Position numbers and translations under genes: made by a program
Assembly: GCA_021463145.1 (NCBI GenBank)
Contig: JAJTWZ010000007.1
Coordinates: 41,318 to 105,317, forward strand
Reading direction: 5' to 3'
DNA: 64,000 nucleotides
Source of the DNA: Blastocatellia bacterium
GTDB lineage: Bacteria > Acidobacteriota > Blastocatellia > UBA7656 > JADIYM01
The notes under the pieces: model-generated
Databases searched by the model: none
What the model saw: the letters and a program-made list of their open reading frames with translations, nothing else
What the model was told of the DNA's origin: nothing
In this document: in pieces, positions 34,572 through 42,946 of the stretch
How the letters are laid out: each line of letters begins with the position of its first letter
Numbering within the stretch: the stretch's first letter is position 1

Positions 34572-36092
34572 CTACGCCCCAGCGACCCTTTCCTTCGGCG
34601 ATTGCCAGCGAAGGATCGGCTTTCGCGCAGCTGCTGTTTCGTCGAATCGTCCCATTCGCGTACGGTGGGGCGCCGACTTGACCATCTCGGGTTGGTTCTC
34701 GCACTCCTCAGCGATCGCCCGCATGGAGTCGATGAAGAGGTCGAGTTCCTCACGGCTTTCCGTTTCGGTCGGCTCGATCATGATCGCGCCGGGAGCGATG
34801 AGCGGGAATGACATCGTAGGAGGATAAAAGCCGTAGTCGATCACGCGCTTCGCAATGTCGCCATTCTTGACGCCGTATGCCTGCTGGCGCCGGTCGGTGA
34901 ACACGACTTCGTGAAGCACATCGCCCTCGTAAGCGAGGGCATACACATCCTCGAGCCGATGCTTGATGTAGTTGGCGTTCAGCACGGCCGTCTCGGTAGC
35001 TTCTCGAAGGCCTTTGGCGCCAAGCGTGTAGATGTAGGCAAGAGCTCGGACCAGTACGCCGAAGTTCCCTACGAACGCACGGACCCGCCCTATCGATTCG
35101 GGACGGTCGAAATCAAGACGCAATGCTCCGTCTTCACCGCGCACGACGCGCGGCTTAGGAAGAAACGGCTCGAGTTGGCGAACGACTCCGATAGGACCGG
35201 CGCCAGGACCGCCGCCTCCGTGGGGGGTCGAGAACGTCTTGTGCAGGTTGAGGTGCATGCAGTCGACGCCCATGTCACCCGGCCGGGCGATACCCATCAA
35301 AGCGTTCATGTTCGCCCCGTCCATGTAGACGAAGCCACCCTTGGCGTGGACGATCTCGCAAACCTTGTCGATGTCTTCTTCGAACTTTCCGAGTGTGTTC
35401 GGATTCGTGAGCATCAACGCGGCGACGTCCTCGCTCATGTTCCGCTCGACATCGGCCGGATCAAGAAGCCCTTCGGAAGTCGACGTCACACCGTGGACGT
35501 CGTAGCCGCACATGATCGCACTTGCCGGATTCGTGCCGTGCGCCGAATCGGGAATCAGCACGGTCTTGCGGACATTGCCGCTCTTCGCGTGACAGGCCCG
35601 GATTGCAAGCATCGCGGTGAGCTCGCCGTGCGCCCCGGCAGCCGGCTGCAGCGAGAAATAGGGAAGTCCGGTGATCTCGGAAAGCGCCGCTTCGAGCTGG
35701 GAAAGGATCTCGAGCGATCCCTGCGAAAGGAAGTCCGGAAGCAGCGGATGTGACCGGCAGAAGCCTTCCAGGCGGGCAATCGATTCGTTGACCTTCGGGT
35801 TGTACTTCATCGTGCAGGAACCGAGCGGATAAAGCCCGGTGTCAACGCCGTAGTTCCACGTCGACAGCCGCGTGAAGTGACGAACGACCTCGAACTCCGA
35901 TACTTCCGGCAGTCCCTCGATGTCGTCGCGCAACAGCTCCGAAGGCACGAGCGACTCAACGCCGGTATCCGGGACGTCCAACTCGGGAAGCAGATAGCCG
36001 CGCCGTCCGGGACGCGAGCGTTCGAAGATGAGTTCCTCGTTGCGAACGATATGACCGGCCGCGGCCGGAACCTTGACGTCCTTGTTCGACAT
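34572..36092 (-). CDS. gcvPB: Glycine dehydrogenase (decarboxylating) subunit 2
   Basis: The beta half of the split P-protein: decarboxylates glycine on PLP and passes the aminomethyl group to GcvH. At 506 residues it has the PLP lysine in HLNLHKTFSTPHGGGGPGAG (about K285), AMLAIRACHAK, and the terminal PTETESREELDLFIDSMR. The ATG at 36092 overlaps gcvPA by 1 nt, with AGGAGG upstream. This is the last gene of the gcv operon. Confidence 0.97.
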   Translation of the reverse strand: MSNKDVKVPAAAGHIVRNEELIFERSRPGRRGYLLPELDVPDTGVESLVPSELLRDDIEGLPEVSEFEVVRHFTRLSTWNYGVDTGLYPLGSCTMKYNPKVNESIARLEGFCRSHPLLPDFLSQGSLEILSQLEAALSEITGLPYFSLQPAAGAHGELTAMLAIRACHAKSGNVRKTVLIPDSAHGTNPASAIMCGYDVHGVTSTSEGLLDPADVERNMSEDVAALMLTNPNTLGKFEEDIDKVCEIVHAKGGFVYMDGANMNALMGIARPGDMGVDCMHLNLHKTFSTPHGGGGPGAGPIGVVRQLEPFLPKPRVVRGEDGALRLDFDRPESIGRVRAFVGNFGVLVRALAYIYTLGAKGLREATETAVLNANYIKHRLEDVYALAYEGDVLHEVVFTDRRQQAYGVKNGDIAKRVIDYGFYPPTMSFPLIAPGAIMIEPTETESREELDLFIDSMRAIAEECENQPEMVKSAPHRTRMGRFDETAAARKPILRWQSPKERVAGA

Positions 36093-37438
36093 CAGCGACG
36101 TCCTCCTGTCGCGGCGAATTCCGAGACCAGACGATCGATGCTTTCGCGCGACGCCGTCTCGGTAACTGTCACGAGAAGTTCATTGGCCATTCCGGGAAAG
36201 TAGCGATCCAACGGAACCCCGGCGACAAGACCACGCGAAGCCAGTTCGTCCCGAAGGGCTCGCGCAGGTGTTGGCGTCGTGACCACGAACTCGTTGAAGA
36301 AGGGTCCCGCGAATCGAATGGAGTAGCCCGGAATACCGGCGATACGAGCAGCGGCGTAATGCGCCTTCTTCAGATTCTGCTCCGCAACTTCCCGAACACC
36401 CTGACGGCCCATCGTCGAAAGATAGATGGTCGCCATAAGCATGAAGAGCCCCTGATTCGTACAGATGTTGGACGTCGCCTTCTCGCGCCGGATGTGCTGC
36501 TCTCGCGTCGAGAGCGTGAGTACGAAGCCGTCATTACCGTTCGAATCGACGGCACGGCCGACGAGCCGGCCGGGAAGCTGCCGAACGTGCTGCTCACGTG
36601 CCGCGAAGAAGCCCACGAACGGGCCGCCGAAGCTCATCGGCACGCCGAACGACTGGGTCTCTCCGCAGACGATGTCGGCGCCCACGTCGCCGGGCGCCTT
36701 GAGTGCTCCAAGACTCATCGCCTCGGCTACGGCAACGACCGATAATGCCCCGGCGCCGTGCGCAGCCTTGCTGACGGCGTCCACGTCCTCGATGACGCCA
36801 AAAAAATTCGGCGACTGCACGACAACGGCTGCGGTGTTCGCGTCGACGCCTGCCGAGGCGAGGTCGATTCGCCCGTCAGCGCCGAAACCCGCCTCGACGA
36901 GCTCGACATCGCTGTTGCAGAGGTACGTGCTTACAACAGCGCGATAGTGCGGATGCAGACTAGCAGCAAGGACGACCCGGTTGCGGCCGCGGTTGACGCG
37001 GAGCGCCATCAGTACTGCTTCGGCAACGGCGGTCGAACCGTCGTAGAGCGAAGCATTCGCGACTTCGAGTCCCGTGAGCTGGCAGATCATCGTCTGGAAC
37101 TCGAATATGGCCTGCAACGTGCCCTGACTCAGTTCGGGCTGGTAGGGTGTGTATGCCGTGTACCACTCGGACCGAAGGACCATGTGATCGATCACTACGG
37201 GAGCAAAGTGGTCGTACACCCCGGCACCCAGGAACAGGTCGCCCGAAGTCCGGTTCCGGCCGGCGAGGTCGCGGAAATAGGCTGTCAGGTCGAACTCCGA
37301 CATTGGCGCCGGAAGGTCGAGCGGACGTGTGAGACGGAGACGGTCGGGTATCGACTCGAACAGCTCCATGATGTCGGACTTGCCCATCGACGCGAGCATC
37401 TCCGAGCGTTCTTCTGCCGAGCTGGGGATGTACCTCAC
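36092..37438 (-). CDS. gcvPA: Glycine dehydrogenase (decarboxylating) subunit 1
   Basis: The alpha half of the split P-protein, 448 residues, forming an alpha2beta2 enzyme with GcvPB. It begins with RYIPSSAEERSEMLASMG, then contains GAGVYDHFAPVVID, YTPYQPELSQGTLQAIFE and YDGSTAVAEAVLMALR. It follows gcvH by 6 nt. The split-subunit form is common outside Gammaproteobacteria and eukaryotes. Confidence 0.97.
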   Translation of the reverse strand: MRYIPSSAEERSEMLASMGKSDIMELFESIPDRLRLTRPLDLPAPMSEFDLTAYFRDLAGRNRTSGDLFLGAGVYDHFAPVVIDHMVLRSEWYTAYTPYQPELSQGTLQAIFEFQTMICQLTGLEVANASLYDGSTAVAEAVLMALRVNRGRNRVVLAASLHPHYRAVVSTYLCNSDVELVEAGFGADGRIDLASAGVDANTAAVVVQSPNFFGVIEDVDAVSKAAHGAGALSVVAVAEAMSLGALKAPGDVGADIVCGETQSFGVPMSFGGPFVGFFAAREQHVRQLPGRLVGRAVDSNGNDGFVLTLSTREQHIRREKATSNICTNQGLFMLMATIYLSTMGRQGVREVAEQNLKKAHYAAARIAGIPGYSIRFAGPFFNEFVVTTPTPARALRDELASRGLVAGVPLDRYFPGMANELLVTVTETASRESIDRLVSEFAATGGRR

Positions 37439-37444
37439 AGTTTC

Positions 37445-37840
37445 CTACTCGCCCCCTTCTTCCTTCACGTAGGCGCCGTACTCGATGCTTCGCATAAGTC
37501 CCGAAAGCTCGCCGGCATCCTTGATCCTGATTCGCACCATCCATCCGGCTCCGTGAGGATCCGAGTTGACGATTTCAGGCGTGTCGCTGAGCGAGGCGTT
37601 CGACTCGAGAATCTCACCGGCGACGGGCAGGTAGAGTTCACTGACTGCCTTGACCGATTCGACCGAGCCAAAAGAGTCGCCGGCCGAGTAGGAAGTACCC
37701 GCGGCGGGCAATTCTACGTATACGACATCGCCAAGCTGCTGCTGAGCGTGGTCGGTAATGCCGATAGTGCCGGTCTCACCGTCCACGCGAACCCACTCGT
37801 GATCCTTCGAGTAGTAGAGATCTTCTGGATACGTCGCCAT
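37445..37840 (-). CDS. gcvH: Glycine cleavage system H protein
   Basis: A 131-residue lipoyl carrier. The lipoyl-lysine lies in SVESVKAVSELYLPV (about K64), preceded by GITDHAQQQLGDVVYVELP and followed by DPHGAGWMVRIR. It shuttles the aminomethyl group among P, T and L proteins. The dihydrolipoyl dehydrogenase (L protein) gene is not in the window. It sits 94 nt after gcvT. Confidence 0.97.
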   Translation of the reverse strand: MATYPEDLYYSKDHEWVRVDGETGTIGITDHAQQQLGDVVYVELPAAGTSYSAGDSFGSVESVKAVSELYLPVAGEILESNASLSDTPEIVNSDPHGAGWMVRIRIKDAGELSGLMRSIEYGAYVKEEGGE

Positions 37841-37934
37841 CGTCAGTTCTCCTGTGATCTTGAATTGCGGCCTGCAAACAACCGGTGTTGAGAGTATCCG
37901 CGCCTCCGCGCCTCAGGCGGGCACTTCCAATCGA

Positions 37935-39035
37935 TCAATCGAATGCCCGAACGCGCTTGTAGAACGGCGTCTTGACGACGACAGCGGGCACCTCGCGGCC
38001 ACGGACCAGGATGCCGATCGACGTTCCAACGGCGGAGTGTTCAGTTGGCAGGTAAGCGAGTCCGATGTTCTTCTTGAGAAACGGCGCGGGAGACCCTGAA
38101 GTGACGCGGCCCACAACGGCGCCGCCGGCGACGATCTCGTAGCCGTCGCGCGCTGGAGCCCTGTCCAGAACCTCGAACCCGACCAGCTTCCTGACGAGTC
38201 CATCTCGCTTTTGCGCTTGCAGCGCGGCGCGGCCAATGAAGTCGCCTTTGTCCAGTTTTACCGCCCAGCCGAGACCGGCCTCGAGCGGTGACGTCGTATC
38301 GTCGATGTCGTTGCCGTAGAGGGCCATCTTCGACTCGAGCCGAAGCGTGTTTCTAGCCGCAAGCCCACACGGGACGATACCGTCGCCCGAGCCCTCGACG
38401 AGTAACAGGTTCCAGACCTGCATCGCATAGGACCGGTCACAGTAGATTTCGAATCCGTCTTCACCTGTGTAGCCGGATCTGGATACCCGGCAGCGGACGC
38501 CGTCGATCTCTATTACCTGATGGGTAAAGTTCGGCATCCGGTCGAGCAATGTGGGTGTGAGGTTCTGGAGGATTCTCTCGGCTTTCGGCCCCTGAATCGC
38601 TATCTGGGCGTACAGCGGACTGTTGTCGGCAACTTCGCACTCGAAGCCTGATGCGTGGCTCTTCATCCACGCGAAATCTTTCGCGGTCGTTCCGGCATTC
38701 ACAACGAGTATCAGGTGGTACTTCGAGATCCTGTAAACGAGCAGGTCGTCGACGATCCCGCCATTCTCGTTGAGCATCATCGTGTAATGAGCTGCGTTGT
38801 CATCGAGCGAGCGAACGTCGTTGACCGTCAGGTAATCGACGAAATCCGTCGCCTGGCGGCCGCGTATCTCGACTTCACCCATATGACTGACATCGAAAAG
38901 GCCGGCGGATTCGCGGACGGCCATGTGCTCGGGAATCGGACCGGAGTACTGCACCGGAAGTTCCCAGCCGGCAAACTCGACCATTCGGCCGCCGAGGGCC
39001 TTGTGCGCTTCGTTCAGCGGAGTCTTCTTGATCAT
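37935..39035 (-). CDS. gcvT: Glycine cleavage system T protein (aminomethyltransferase)
   Basis: A 366-residue tetrahydrofolate-dependent enzyme that releases ammonia and makes methylene-THF. Marks are KTPLNEAHKALGGRMVEFAG, MGEVEIRGRQA, SRSGYTGEDGFEIYC and PCGLAARNTLRLES. The ATG at 39035 gives the standard N-terminus, though the frame is open further upstream. No clear Shine-Dalgarno is visible. About 80-170 nt upstream lies a foldable leader that may regulate the operon. Confidence 0.96.
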   Translation of the reverse strand: MIKKTPLNEAHKALGGRMVEFAGWELPVQYSGPIPEHMAVRESAGLFDVSHMGEVEIRGRQATDFVDYLTVNDVRSLDDNAAHYTMMLNENGGIVDDLLVYRISKYHLILVVNAGTTAKDFAWMKSHASGFECEVADNSPLYAQIAIQGPKAERILQNLTPTLLDRMPNFTHQVIEIDGVRCRVSRSGYTGEDGFEIYCDRSYAMQVWNLLLVEGSGDGIVPCGLAARNTLRLESKMALYGNDIDDTTSPLEAGLGWAVKLDKGDFIGRAALQAQKRDGLVRKLVGFEVLDRAPARDGYEIVAGGAVVGRVTSGSPAPFLKKNIGLAYLPTEHSAVGTSIGILVRGREVPAVVVKTPFYKRVRAFD

Positions 39036-39117
39036 GAGGTGACGCCGATTCTCCAGTGGCGACTCTCGGAGAGCGCCGGAAATCCGTCGAAAAGAACCCG
39101 GCACGCTAGCACACGCC

Positions 39118-39204
39118 ACAGAGACGGGTCAAGGAACGGTCCGGAGGAAGAACCAGCCTTGCGTCCTTCCTCACCCGTCGCAGGCGAAGCCGTAACATCT
39201 CTGT
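39118..39204 (-). promoter_or_regulatory. Candidate structured leader RNA upstream of gcvT
   Basis: Read on the minus strand, three nested exact stems form: an outer pair ACAGAGA/TCTCTGT (39198-39204 with 39118-39124), a middle pair GACGGGT/ACCCGTC (39173-39179 with 39123-39129) and an inner hairpin GAGGAAG/CTTCCTC (39166-39172 with 39144-39150). The inner hairpin has a 15-nt loop. The middle and inner stems are contiguous on their 5' side. It lies between the diguanylate cyclase stop and gcvT. It does not match the glycine riboswitch consensus I know. Function is unproven. Confidence 0.35.
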
Positions 39205-39225
39205 TATCAGGAGTTTCGACAGTAC

Positions 39226-40230
39226 TCATCCGGTGGGGTTCAACGACAGGTCATCGGTAGTAGCAACGCGATTGCGGCCCGCATGCTTCGCCTGATAGAG
39301 CGCCCGGTCCGCAAGATCGATAAGGCTCGTCGATGCTCCGGATTCGGTGGGAAAGCACGATGCCGCACCGACGCTTACCGTCACCACCAGGAATGGCGAT
39401 TGATCGTGAGCGATCGCCAGTTCCTCGACTCGGGCTCGAATGACTTCGCCGATGGACGCCGCCCCACTGAGTTCGGTAGCCGGAAGTATCACGGCGAACT
39501 CCTCGCCACCATATCGCGATGCAAGGTCGCCGGCGCGCTTGAGCGTGTCCGAGAAGGTCAACGCTACCTGACGCAGGCAATCGTCGCCATATTGGTGGCC
39601 GTAGGCATCATTGAGCGCTTTGAACCGGTCGATATCGACCATGAGTAACGAGAGCGGCGCCCCGGAGCGGACTGCCCGCCGCCATTCCTGATCGAGGCTC
39701 TCCTCGAAATGGCGACGGTTTGCAATTCCGGTAAGCCCGTCGAGGTAGGAGAGCGCCCGCAACATTCTATTGGCGCGTTCGAGTTGGAGGTTTGCGTGCT
39801 CCATCTCCGCGTTCTTCTGCTCCATCTCCTTCTGGAGACGAGAAATCTTCAACTGGATCTCAATGCGAGCGAGAACTTCTTCGAACTGGAACGGTTTCGT
39901 GACGTAGTCGGCACCGCCCGTACTGAACGCCTTCACCTTGTCGAGTGCGTTATCCAGAGCGCTGATAAATATGATGGGCACGTTTCGCGTCAGGTCGTCG
40001 CCCTTCATCTGCCTGCAGACTTCGTAGCCATCCATCTCCGGCATGTTGATGTCGAGCATGACCAGATCGGGAGTTGCCGATTTCGCTGCGGACAGGGCGC
40101 GCCGGCCGTTCGTGGCCACACGAACGCGGAATCCACGATCCAGCAACATGCCCGACAACAGGTCCAGATTGACCGGGTTATCGTCAACGATCAGGATGTC
40201 ACCTTTTGCCGTAGGCTTCGAAGTGGCCAC
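39226..40230 (-). CDS. Response regulator with GGDEF diguanylate cyclase output
   Basis: A 334-residue protein starting at GTG 40230, which has GGGGGGA just upstream; an earlier TTG is less likely. The receiver domain (about 10-125) has DILIVDDNPVNLD, the phospho-acceptor Asp in VMLDINMPEMDGY and the Lys in DYVTKPF. A coiled coil (KEMEQKNAEMEHANLQLERA) leads to the GGDEF domain with an intact GGEEF site and an inhibitory RxxD (RAGD) five residues earlier. It should make c-di-GMP under phosphorylation control with product inhibition. No histidine kinase is adjacent. Confidence 0.94.
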   Translation of the reverse strand: MATSKPTAKGDILIVDDNPVNLDLLSGMLLDRGFRVRVATNGRRALSAAKSATPDLVMLDINMPEMDGYEVCRQMKGDDLTRNVPIIFISALDNALDKVKAFSTGGADYVTKPFQFEEVLARIEIQLKISRLQKEMEQKNAEMEHANLQLERANRMLRALSYLDGLTGIANRRHFEESLDQEWRRAVRSGAPLSLLMVDIDRFKALNDAYGHQYGDDCLRQVALTFSDTLKRAGDLASRYGGEEFAVILPATELSGAASIGEVIRARVEELAIAHDQSPFLVVTVSVGAASCFPTESGASTSLIDLADRALYQAKHAGRNRVATTDDLSLNPTG

Positions 40231-40266
40231 CGGTCCCCCCAACCGTCTATCCGGGATGTCGGACTA

Positions 40267-41136
40267 CTAGAATCCGGGAGGCATTCCTCCAGGCAACGCG
40301 CCAGGAGGAAGTCCAGGAATCGTCCCTCCGGGTCCGCCGCCCTGGATAACCGTATTCGACGGATTCACACCGGACTGCGGCGCGTTCTTCGGAGGCAATG
40401 CGGCCGCCGCGGCAGGATCCACACGCTGAAGGCCGCGTTCCGCTTCCGGTCCGAATGCGCCGTTTCGGTCAGCGTCCACGACGAGCTTGTACAGGGGCGC
40501 GGCCTCAGCCGGCTTCTGAAGTCCTTCCTTGATCTTTCCGAGGCGATTGAGAAGGAAAAATCGTGGAAGTGGGCCAGGATCGTCAGAGAGCTTCTGGAGA
40601 ACAGGCTCGGCCTTGTCGTATGCGCCAGTCCGGATCTGGTACTCGCCGATAGCAAGTTGGGCGTATTTCGCGAGTTCTGTCGATCCGTCAGCCACCGGCT
40701 GCAGCAATTGAAGGCCCCTGTCGGGCTGAGTCTCGAGGTAACTCAAGCCAGCGTAGTAGTTTGCGATGTCACGGTAGCCCGAGTAATCGTTCCCCAGCTT
40801 CTCGAACGCTGCCGCCGCGTCCGCGAACTTGGATTGAGAATCAGGATACGTGACCGGCGTTACTCCAGTCAGGCTGGAAGGGGGAGTCAGGGTGCCGGAT
40901 ACCGTGGCTGTGAACTTCTTGTAGGCATCGTTGAACGCCTGGAGCTGTGCCTGCTTCCTGTATTCCAGGAAATACCAGAGCAATCCAACTACGAGCAACG
41001 TGCCGACGGCAATTCCTCCGAGCGTGACGATCTGACGTCGATTGACCTCCAGCCAGTCCTCCAGGACGTGCCAGGCAGAACGGAGCACGTCCGCATCCTT
41101 CTTCTTGCGGCGAACCTTCGTGATCGATCGTGACAC
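40267..41136 (-). CDS. YfgM-like membrane-anchored TPR protein
   Basis: The GTG at 41136 has GAGGAG upstream and gives a lysine-rich cytoplasmic start (SRSITKVRRKKKDADVL). One membrane helix follows (IAVGTLLVVGLLWYFLEY) and then a periplasmic TPR region (KLGNDYSGYRDIANYYAGLS, YAQLAIGEYQIRTGAYDKA). The last 60 residues are Pro/Gly-rich (GGPGGTIPGLPPGALPGGMP). The layout matches YfgM, the SecYEG-associated periplasmic chaperone helper, but the low-complexity tail is not usual. A minus-strand promoter is predicted upstream. Confidence 0.75.
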   Translation of the reverse strand: MSRSITKVRRKKKDADVLRSAWHVLEDWLEVNRRQIVTLGGIAVGTLLVVGLLWYFLEYRKQAQLQAFNDAYKKFTATVSGTLTPPSSLTGVTPVTYPDSQSKFADAAAAFEKLGNDYSGYRDIANYYAGLSYLETQPDRGLQLLQPVADGSTELAKYAQLAIGEYQIRTGAYDKAEPVLQKLSDDPGPLPRFFLLNRLGKIKEGLQKPAEAAPLYKLVVDADRNGAFGPEAERGLQRVDPAAAAALPPKNAPQSGVNPSNTVIQGGGPGGTIPGLPPGALPGGMPPGF

Positions 41137-41178
41137 GCTCTCGGAATCTCCTCGGACGGCTCTTACAGCCTTGTCGGT

Positions 41179-41206
41179 GTTATACTTCCGGCGTTCAGCC
41201 GAGCAA
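41179..41206 (-). promoter_or_regulatory. Sigma-70-type promoter for the YfgM-like gene
   Basis: On the minus strand, TTGCTC (41206-41201) and TATAAC (41184-41179, 5 of 6) are spaced by 16 nt. The gene starts at 41136, about 35 nt downstream of the likely start point. Confidence 0.4.
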
Positions 41207-41265
41207 GTGGCGCGAGGCTGAAAGACGGACATTAGATGGCGCTCCGGAAGCGTGTCAAGCTTGCC

Positions 41266-41294
41266 GGAACTTTTGGTCACCGCCTGGAGTCTAT
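41266..41294 (+). promoter_or_regulatory. RpoE-type ECF promoter of the second ECF sigma gene
   Basis: GGAACTT at 41266-41272 is identical to the -35 consensus of Escherichia coli sigma-E. GTCTAT at 41289-41294 differs by one base from its -10 consensus, with a 16-nt spacer. The ATG of the sigma gene is 38 nt further on. This strongly suggests that the sigma factor drives its own gene. Confidence 0.6.
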
Positions 41295-41332
41295 CGGGCT
41301 GTGAATGGTCAGCTCTCGGGAGGGAACCCCGC

Positions 41333-41983
41333 ATGAGTGCTGGAGAAACGGCCATAGCCACTGAAGGTCTCTGCATCAGGTTCGACGCCGAGAGTGTCGG
41401 CTCGAATCAACCTGACGCGAAACTCGTCACACGTCTCCAGGACGGAGACCGGCTTGCCTACGAATTACTGGTTTCTGAGTACCAACCGCTCGTCTATGGC
41501 CTGGCGTACCGTCTTCTCGGAGATGTCGAGGAGTCGCGTGACATTGCACAGGAGACGTTTCTCAAGGCCTGGCGGCACATAGGCACATTTCGCGGAGAAT
41601 GCACGCTCAAGACCTGGCTCTACCGGCTGACGCTGAATCAGGTGTCGAACCACCGCCGATGGTGGCGGCGCCGGCGCCGTCAGGACACGGTCTCGCTCGA
41701 CGAAACGCACGTAACGTCCGGAATCACGATTTCGGACAGATTGACATCGTCGGAAAGTTCTCCTGAACAGAACGCCCTTGGCCGGGAAAGGCAGCGACTG
41801 CTGCTGGTTGCGCTCGACGGGCTCAAACCCGACTACAAGGTGGCGGTCGTGCTTCGGGACATCGAGGACTTGAACTACGACGAGATCGCACTCGCCCTCG
41901 AGTTACCCCTGGGAACTGTGAAGAGCCGGATAGCCCGCGGTCGCGACGAGCTTCGCAAGCGACTGCAGAATATGGGGTTCTGA
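41333..41983 (+). CDS. ECF sigma factor, RpoE-like
   Basis: A 216-residue sigma factor with region 2 (YELLVSEYQPLVYGLAYRLL, SRDIAQETFLKAWRHIGTFR, LKTWLYRLTLNQVSNHRRWW) and region 4 (ALDGLKPDYKVAVVLRDIED, LPLGTVKSRIARGRDEL). These patterns resemble the RpoE/ECF02 type. GGGAGGG lies upstream of the ATG, and an RpoE-like promoter precedes it. The following gene, 3 nt downstream, is its likely zinc-finger anti-sigma factor. It probably governs an envelope-stress response. Confidence 0.95.
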   Translation: MSAGETAIATEGLCIRFDAESVGSNQPDAKLVTRLQDGDRLAYELLVSEYQPLVYGLAYRLLGDVEESRDIAQETFLKAWRHIGTFRGECTLKTWLYRLTLNQVSNHRRWWRRRRRQDTVSLDETHVTSGITISDRLTSSESSPEQNALGRERQRLLLVALDGLKPDYKVAVVLRDIEDLNYDEIALALELPLGTVKSRIARGRDELRKRLQNMGF

Positions 41984-41986
41984 ACC

Positions 41987-42769
41987 ATGCAGTGTACGGA
42001 AGTGCAATCGCGCCTGTCCGAGTATCTCGATTTCGAAGTCGAGACGCCTTTGCGGTTGGCAATCTGCGAGCACCTCGAGTCGTGCGAGGTCTGTCGCGAG
42101 AGGCTCGAGTCGATGCGCGGACTCTCTCTTATGCTCCGCAACGTTGCTGCCCCGGTTCCGCCCGCCGATCTGGCTCATTCGACGCTTATGGCGCTTGACC
42201 GCGAGGTCGAACCGGAGATGACCATCGTCACGCGACGACACTCCATAATCCGTCCGCACTATTTGGGTTCACGATTCGACGTCATCCGGCAGATTTTCCT
42301 CGACTACGAGTTCACGCTCGTTTCGTACGGCATTGGCGCGACCTTGTCCTTCGCGCTGTTCGCCGTGCTTCTCGCCGCGGCCCGACCGCTGATGAGCGTC
42401 GAGCCGTTCGTTCCATCCGCCGAGAGATTGATCTGGGTGTCGCCAGCAGAGGGCAGGGCGCTCGGAGGCGATTCCGATCTGAACGGGCATTCGCTTGCGC
42501 GTGTTGCCGATGCTGACACGGCGCCGAGCTATGCTGCATCTCCCAGTCTCGTGCCCTCGGACGATCTCGTAGTGCTGGCCGAAGTCTCCGTGGATGGAAG
42601 GGCGTCGATCCTTGGTGTGCTTAGCGGGCCGGAAGACTTGTCGGCTGTAAATCAACTGGCCGTAGCGATGAATCGCCCCCGGAGCTTCGTCCCGGCTCGC
42701 GGCAAGTCCGGACGTCCTGTGGTTTCTCGAGTCGTACTGTTCCTCGGCCGTATGGACATCCCCGGGTAA
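41987..42769 (+). CDS. Zinc-finger anti-sigma factor
   Basis: A 260-residue protein beginning QCTEVQSRLSEYLDFEVETP with the ZAS motif in EHLESCEVCRERLESM (HX3CX2C). One transmembrane helix (VSYGIGATLSFALFAVLLAA, about residues 110-130) is followed by a periplasmic part of about 120 residues ending in a beta-rich tail (RPVVSRVVLFLGRMDIPG). The pairing with the upstream RpoE-like sigma follows the usual rseA-like layout, but no rseB homologue is next to it. Confidence 0.88.
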   Translation: MQCTEVQSRLSEYLDFEVETPLRLAICEHLESCEVCRERLESMRGLSLMLRNVAAPVPPADLAHSTLMALDREVEPEMTIVTRRHSIIRPHYLGSRFDVIRQIFLDYEFTLVSYGIGATLSFALFAVLLAAARPLMSVEPFVPSAERLIWVSPAEGRALGGDSDLNGHSLARVADADTAPSYAASPSLVPSDDLVVLAEVSVDGRASILGVLSGPEDLSAVNQLAVAMNRPRSFVPARGKSGRPVVSRVVLFLGRMDIPG

Positions 42770-42871
42770 CACTTCAATGGCAGTTGACGGCGCCGTGAGT
42801 AATCGCGCTGGTTCGAGACGGCGCACGTCTGTGTGCCGGCTGCTACGGTGATGCCGGTAAGTTCGCCGCGC

Positions 42872-42901
42872 TTGTTCCTCTCGTCACAATTGCTCCATAA
42901 T
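42872..42901 (+). promoter_or_regulatory. Sigma-70-type promoter for the DAHP synthase gene
   Basis: TTGTTC (42872-42877) and CATAAT (42896-42901, 5 of 6) are spaced by 18 nt. The start codon lies 45 nt downstream of the -10 box. The -35 is weak (3 of 6). Confidence 0.4.
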
Positions 42902-42946
42902 GCCCGTTCGGTGGCTGAATAGAGACACCACAGGAGCACAACCCGC

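Noticed and set aside
39036..39080. GCCACTGGAGA on the minus strand upstream of gcvT looks like the conserved GCCACTG of cobalamin riboswitches.
   Set aside because: The AGTCAGGA-type B12 box and other conserved parts are absent; a chance match in GC-rich DNA is more likely.
39144..39179. GGACGCAAGGC on the minus strand before gcvT resembles the GACGCAAAGCC core of c-di-GMP-I (GEMM) riboswitches, and a diguanylate cyclase gene is adjacent.
   Set aside because: The matching 5' partner (GGCAAACC with a GNRA hairpin) is missing and the surrounding stems do not follow the GEMM layout.
39709..41133. A plus-strand open frame opposite the response regulator and YfgM-like genes.
   Set aside because: It spans two real minus-strand genes and the gap between them, with no domain similarity.
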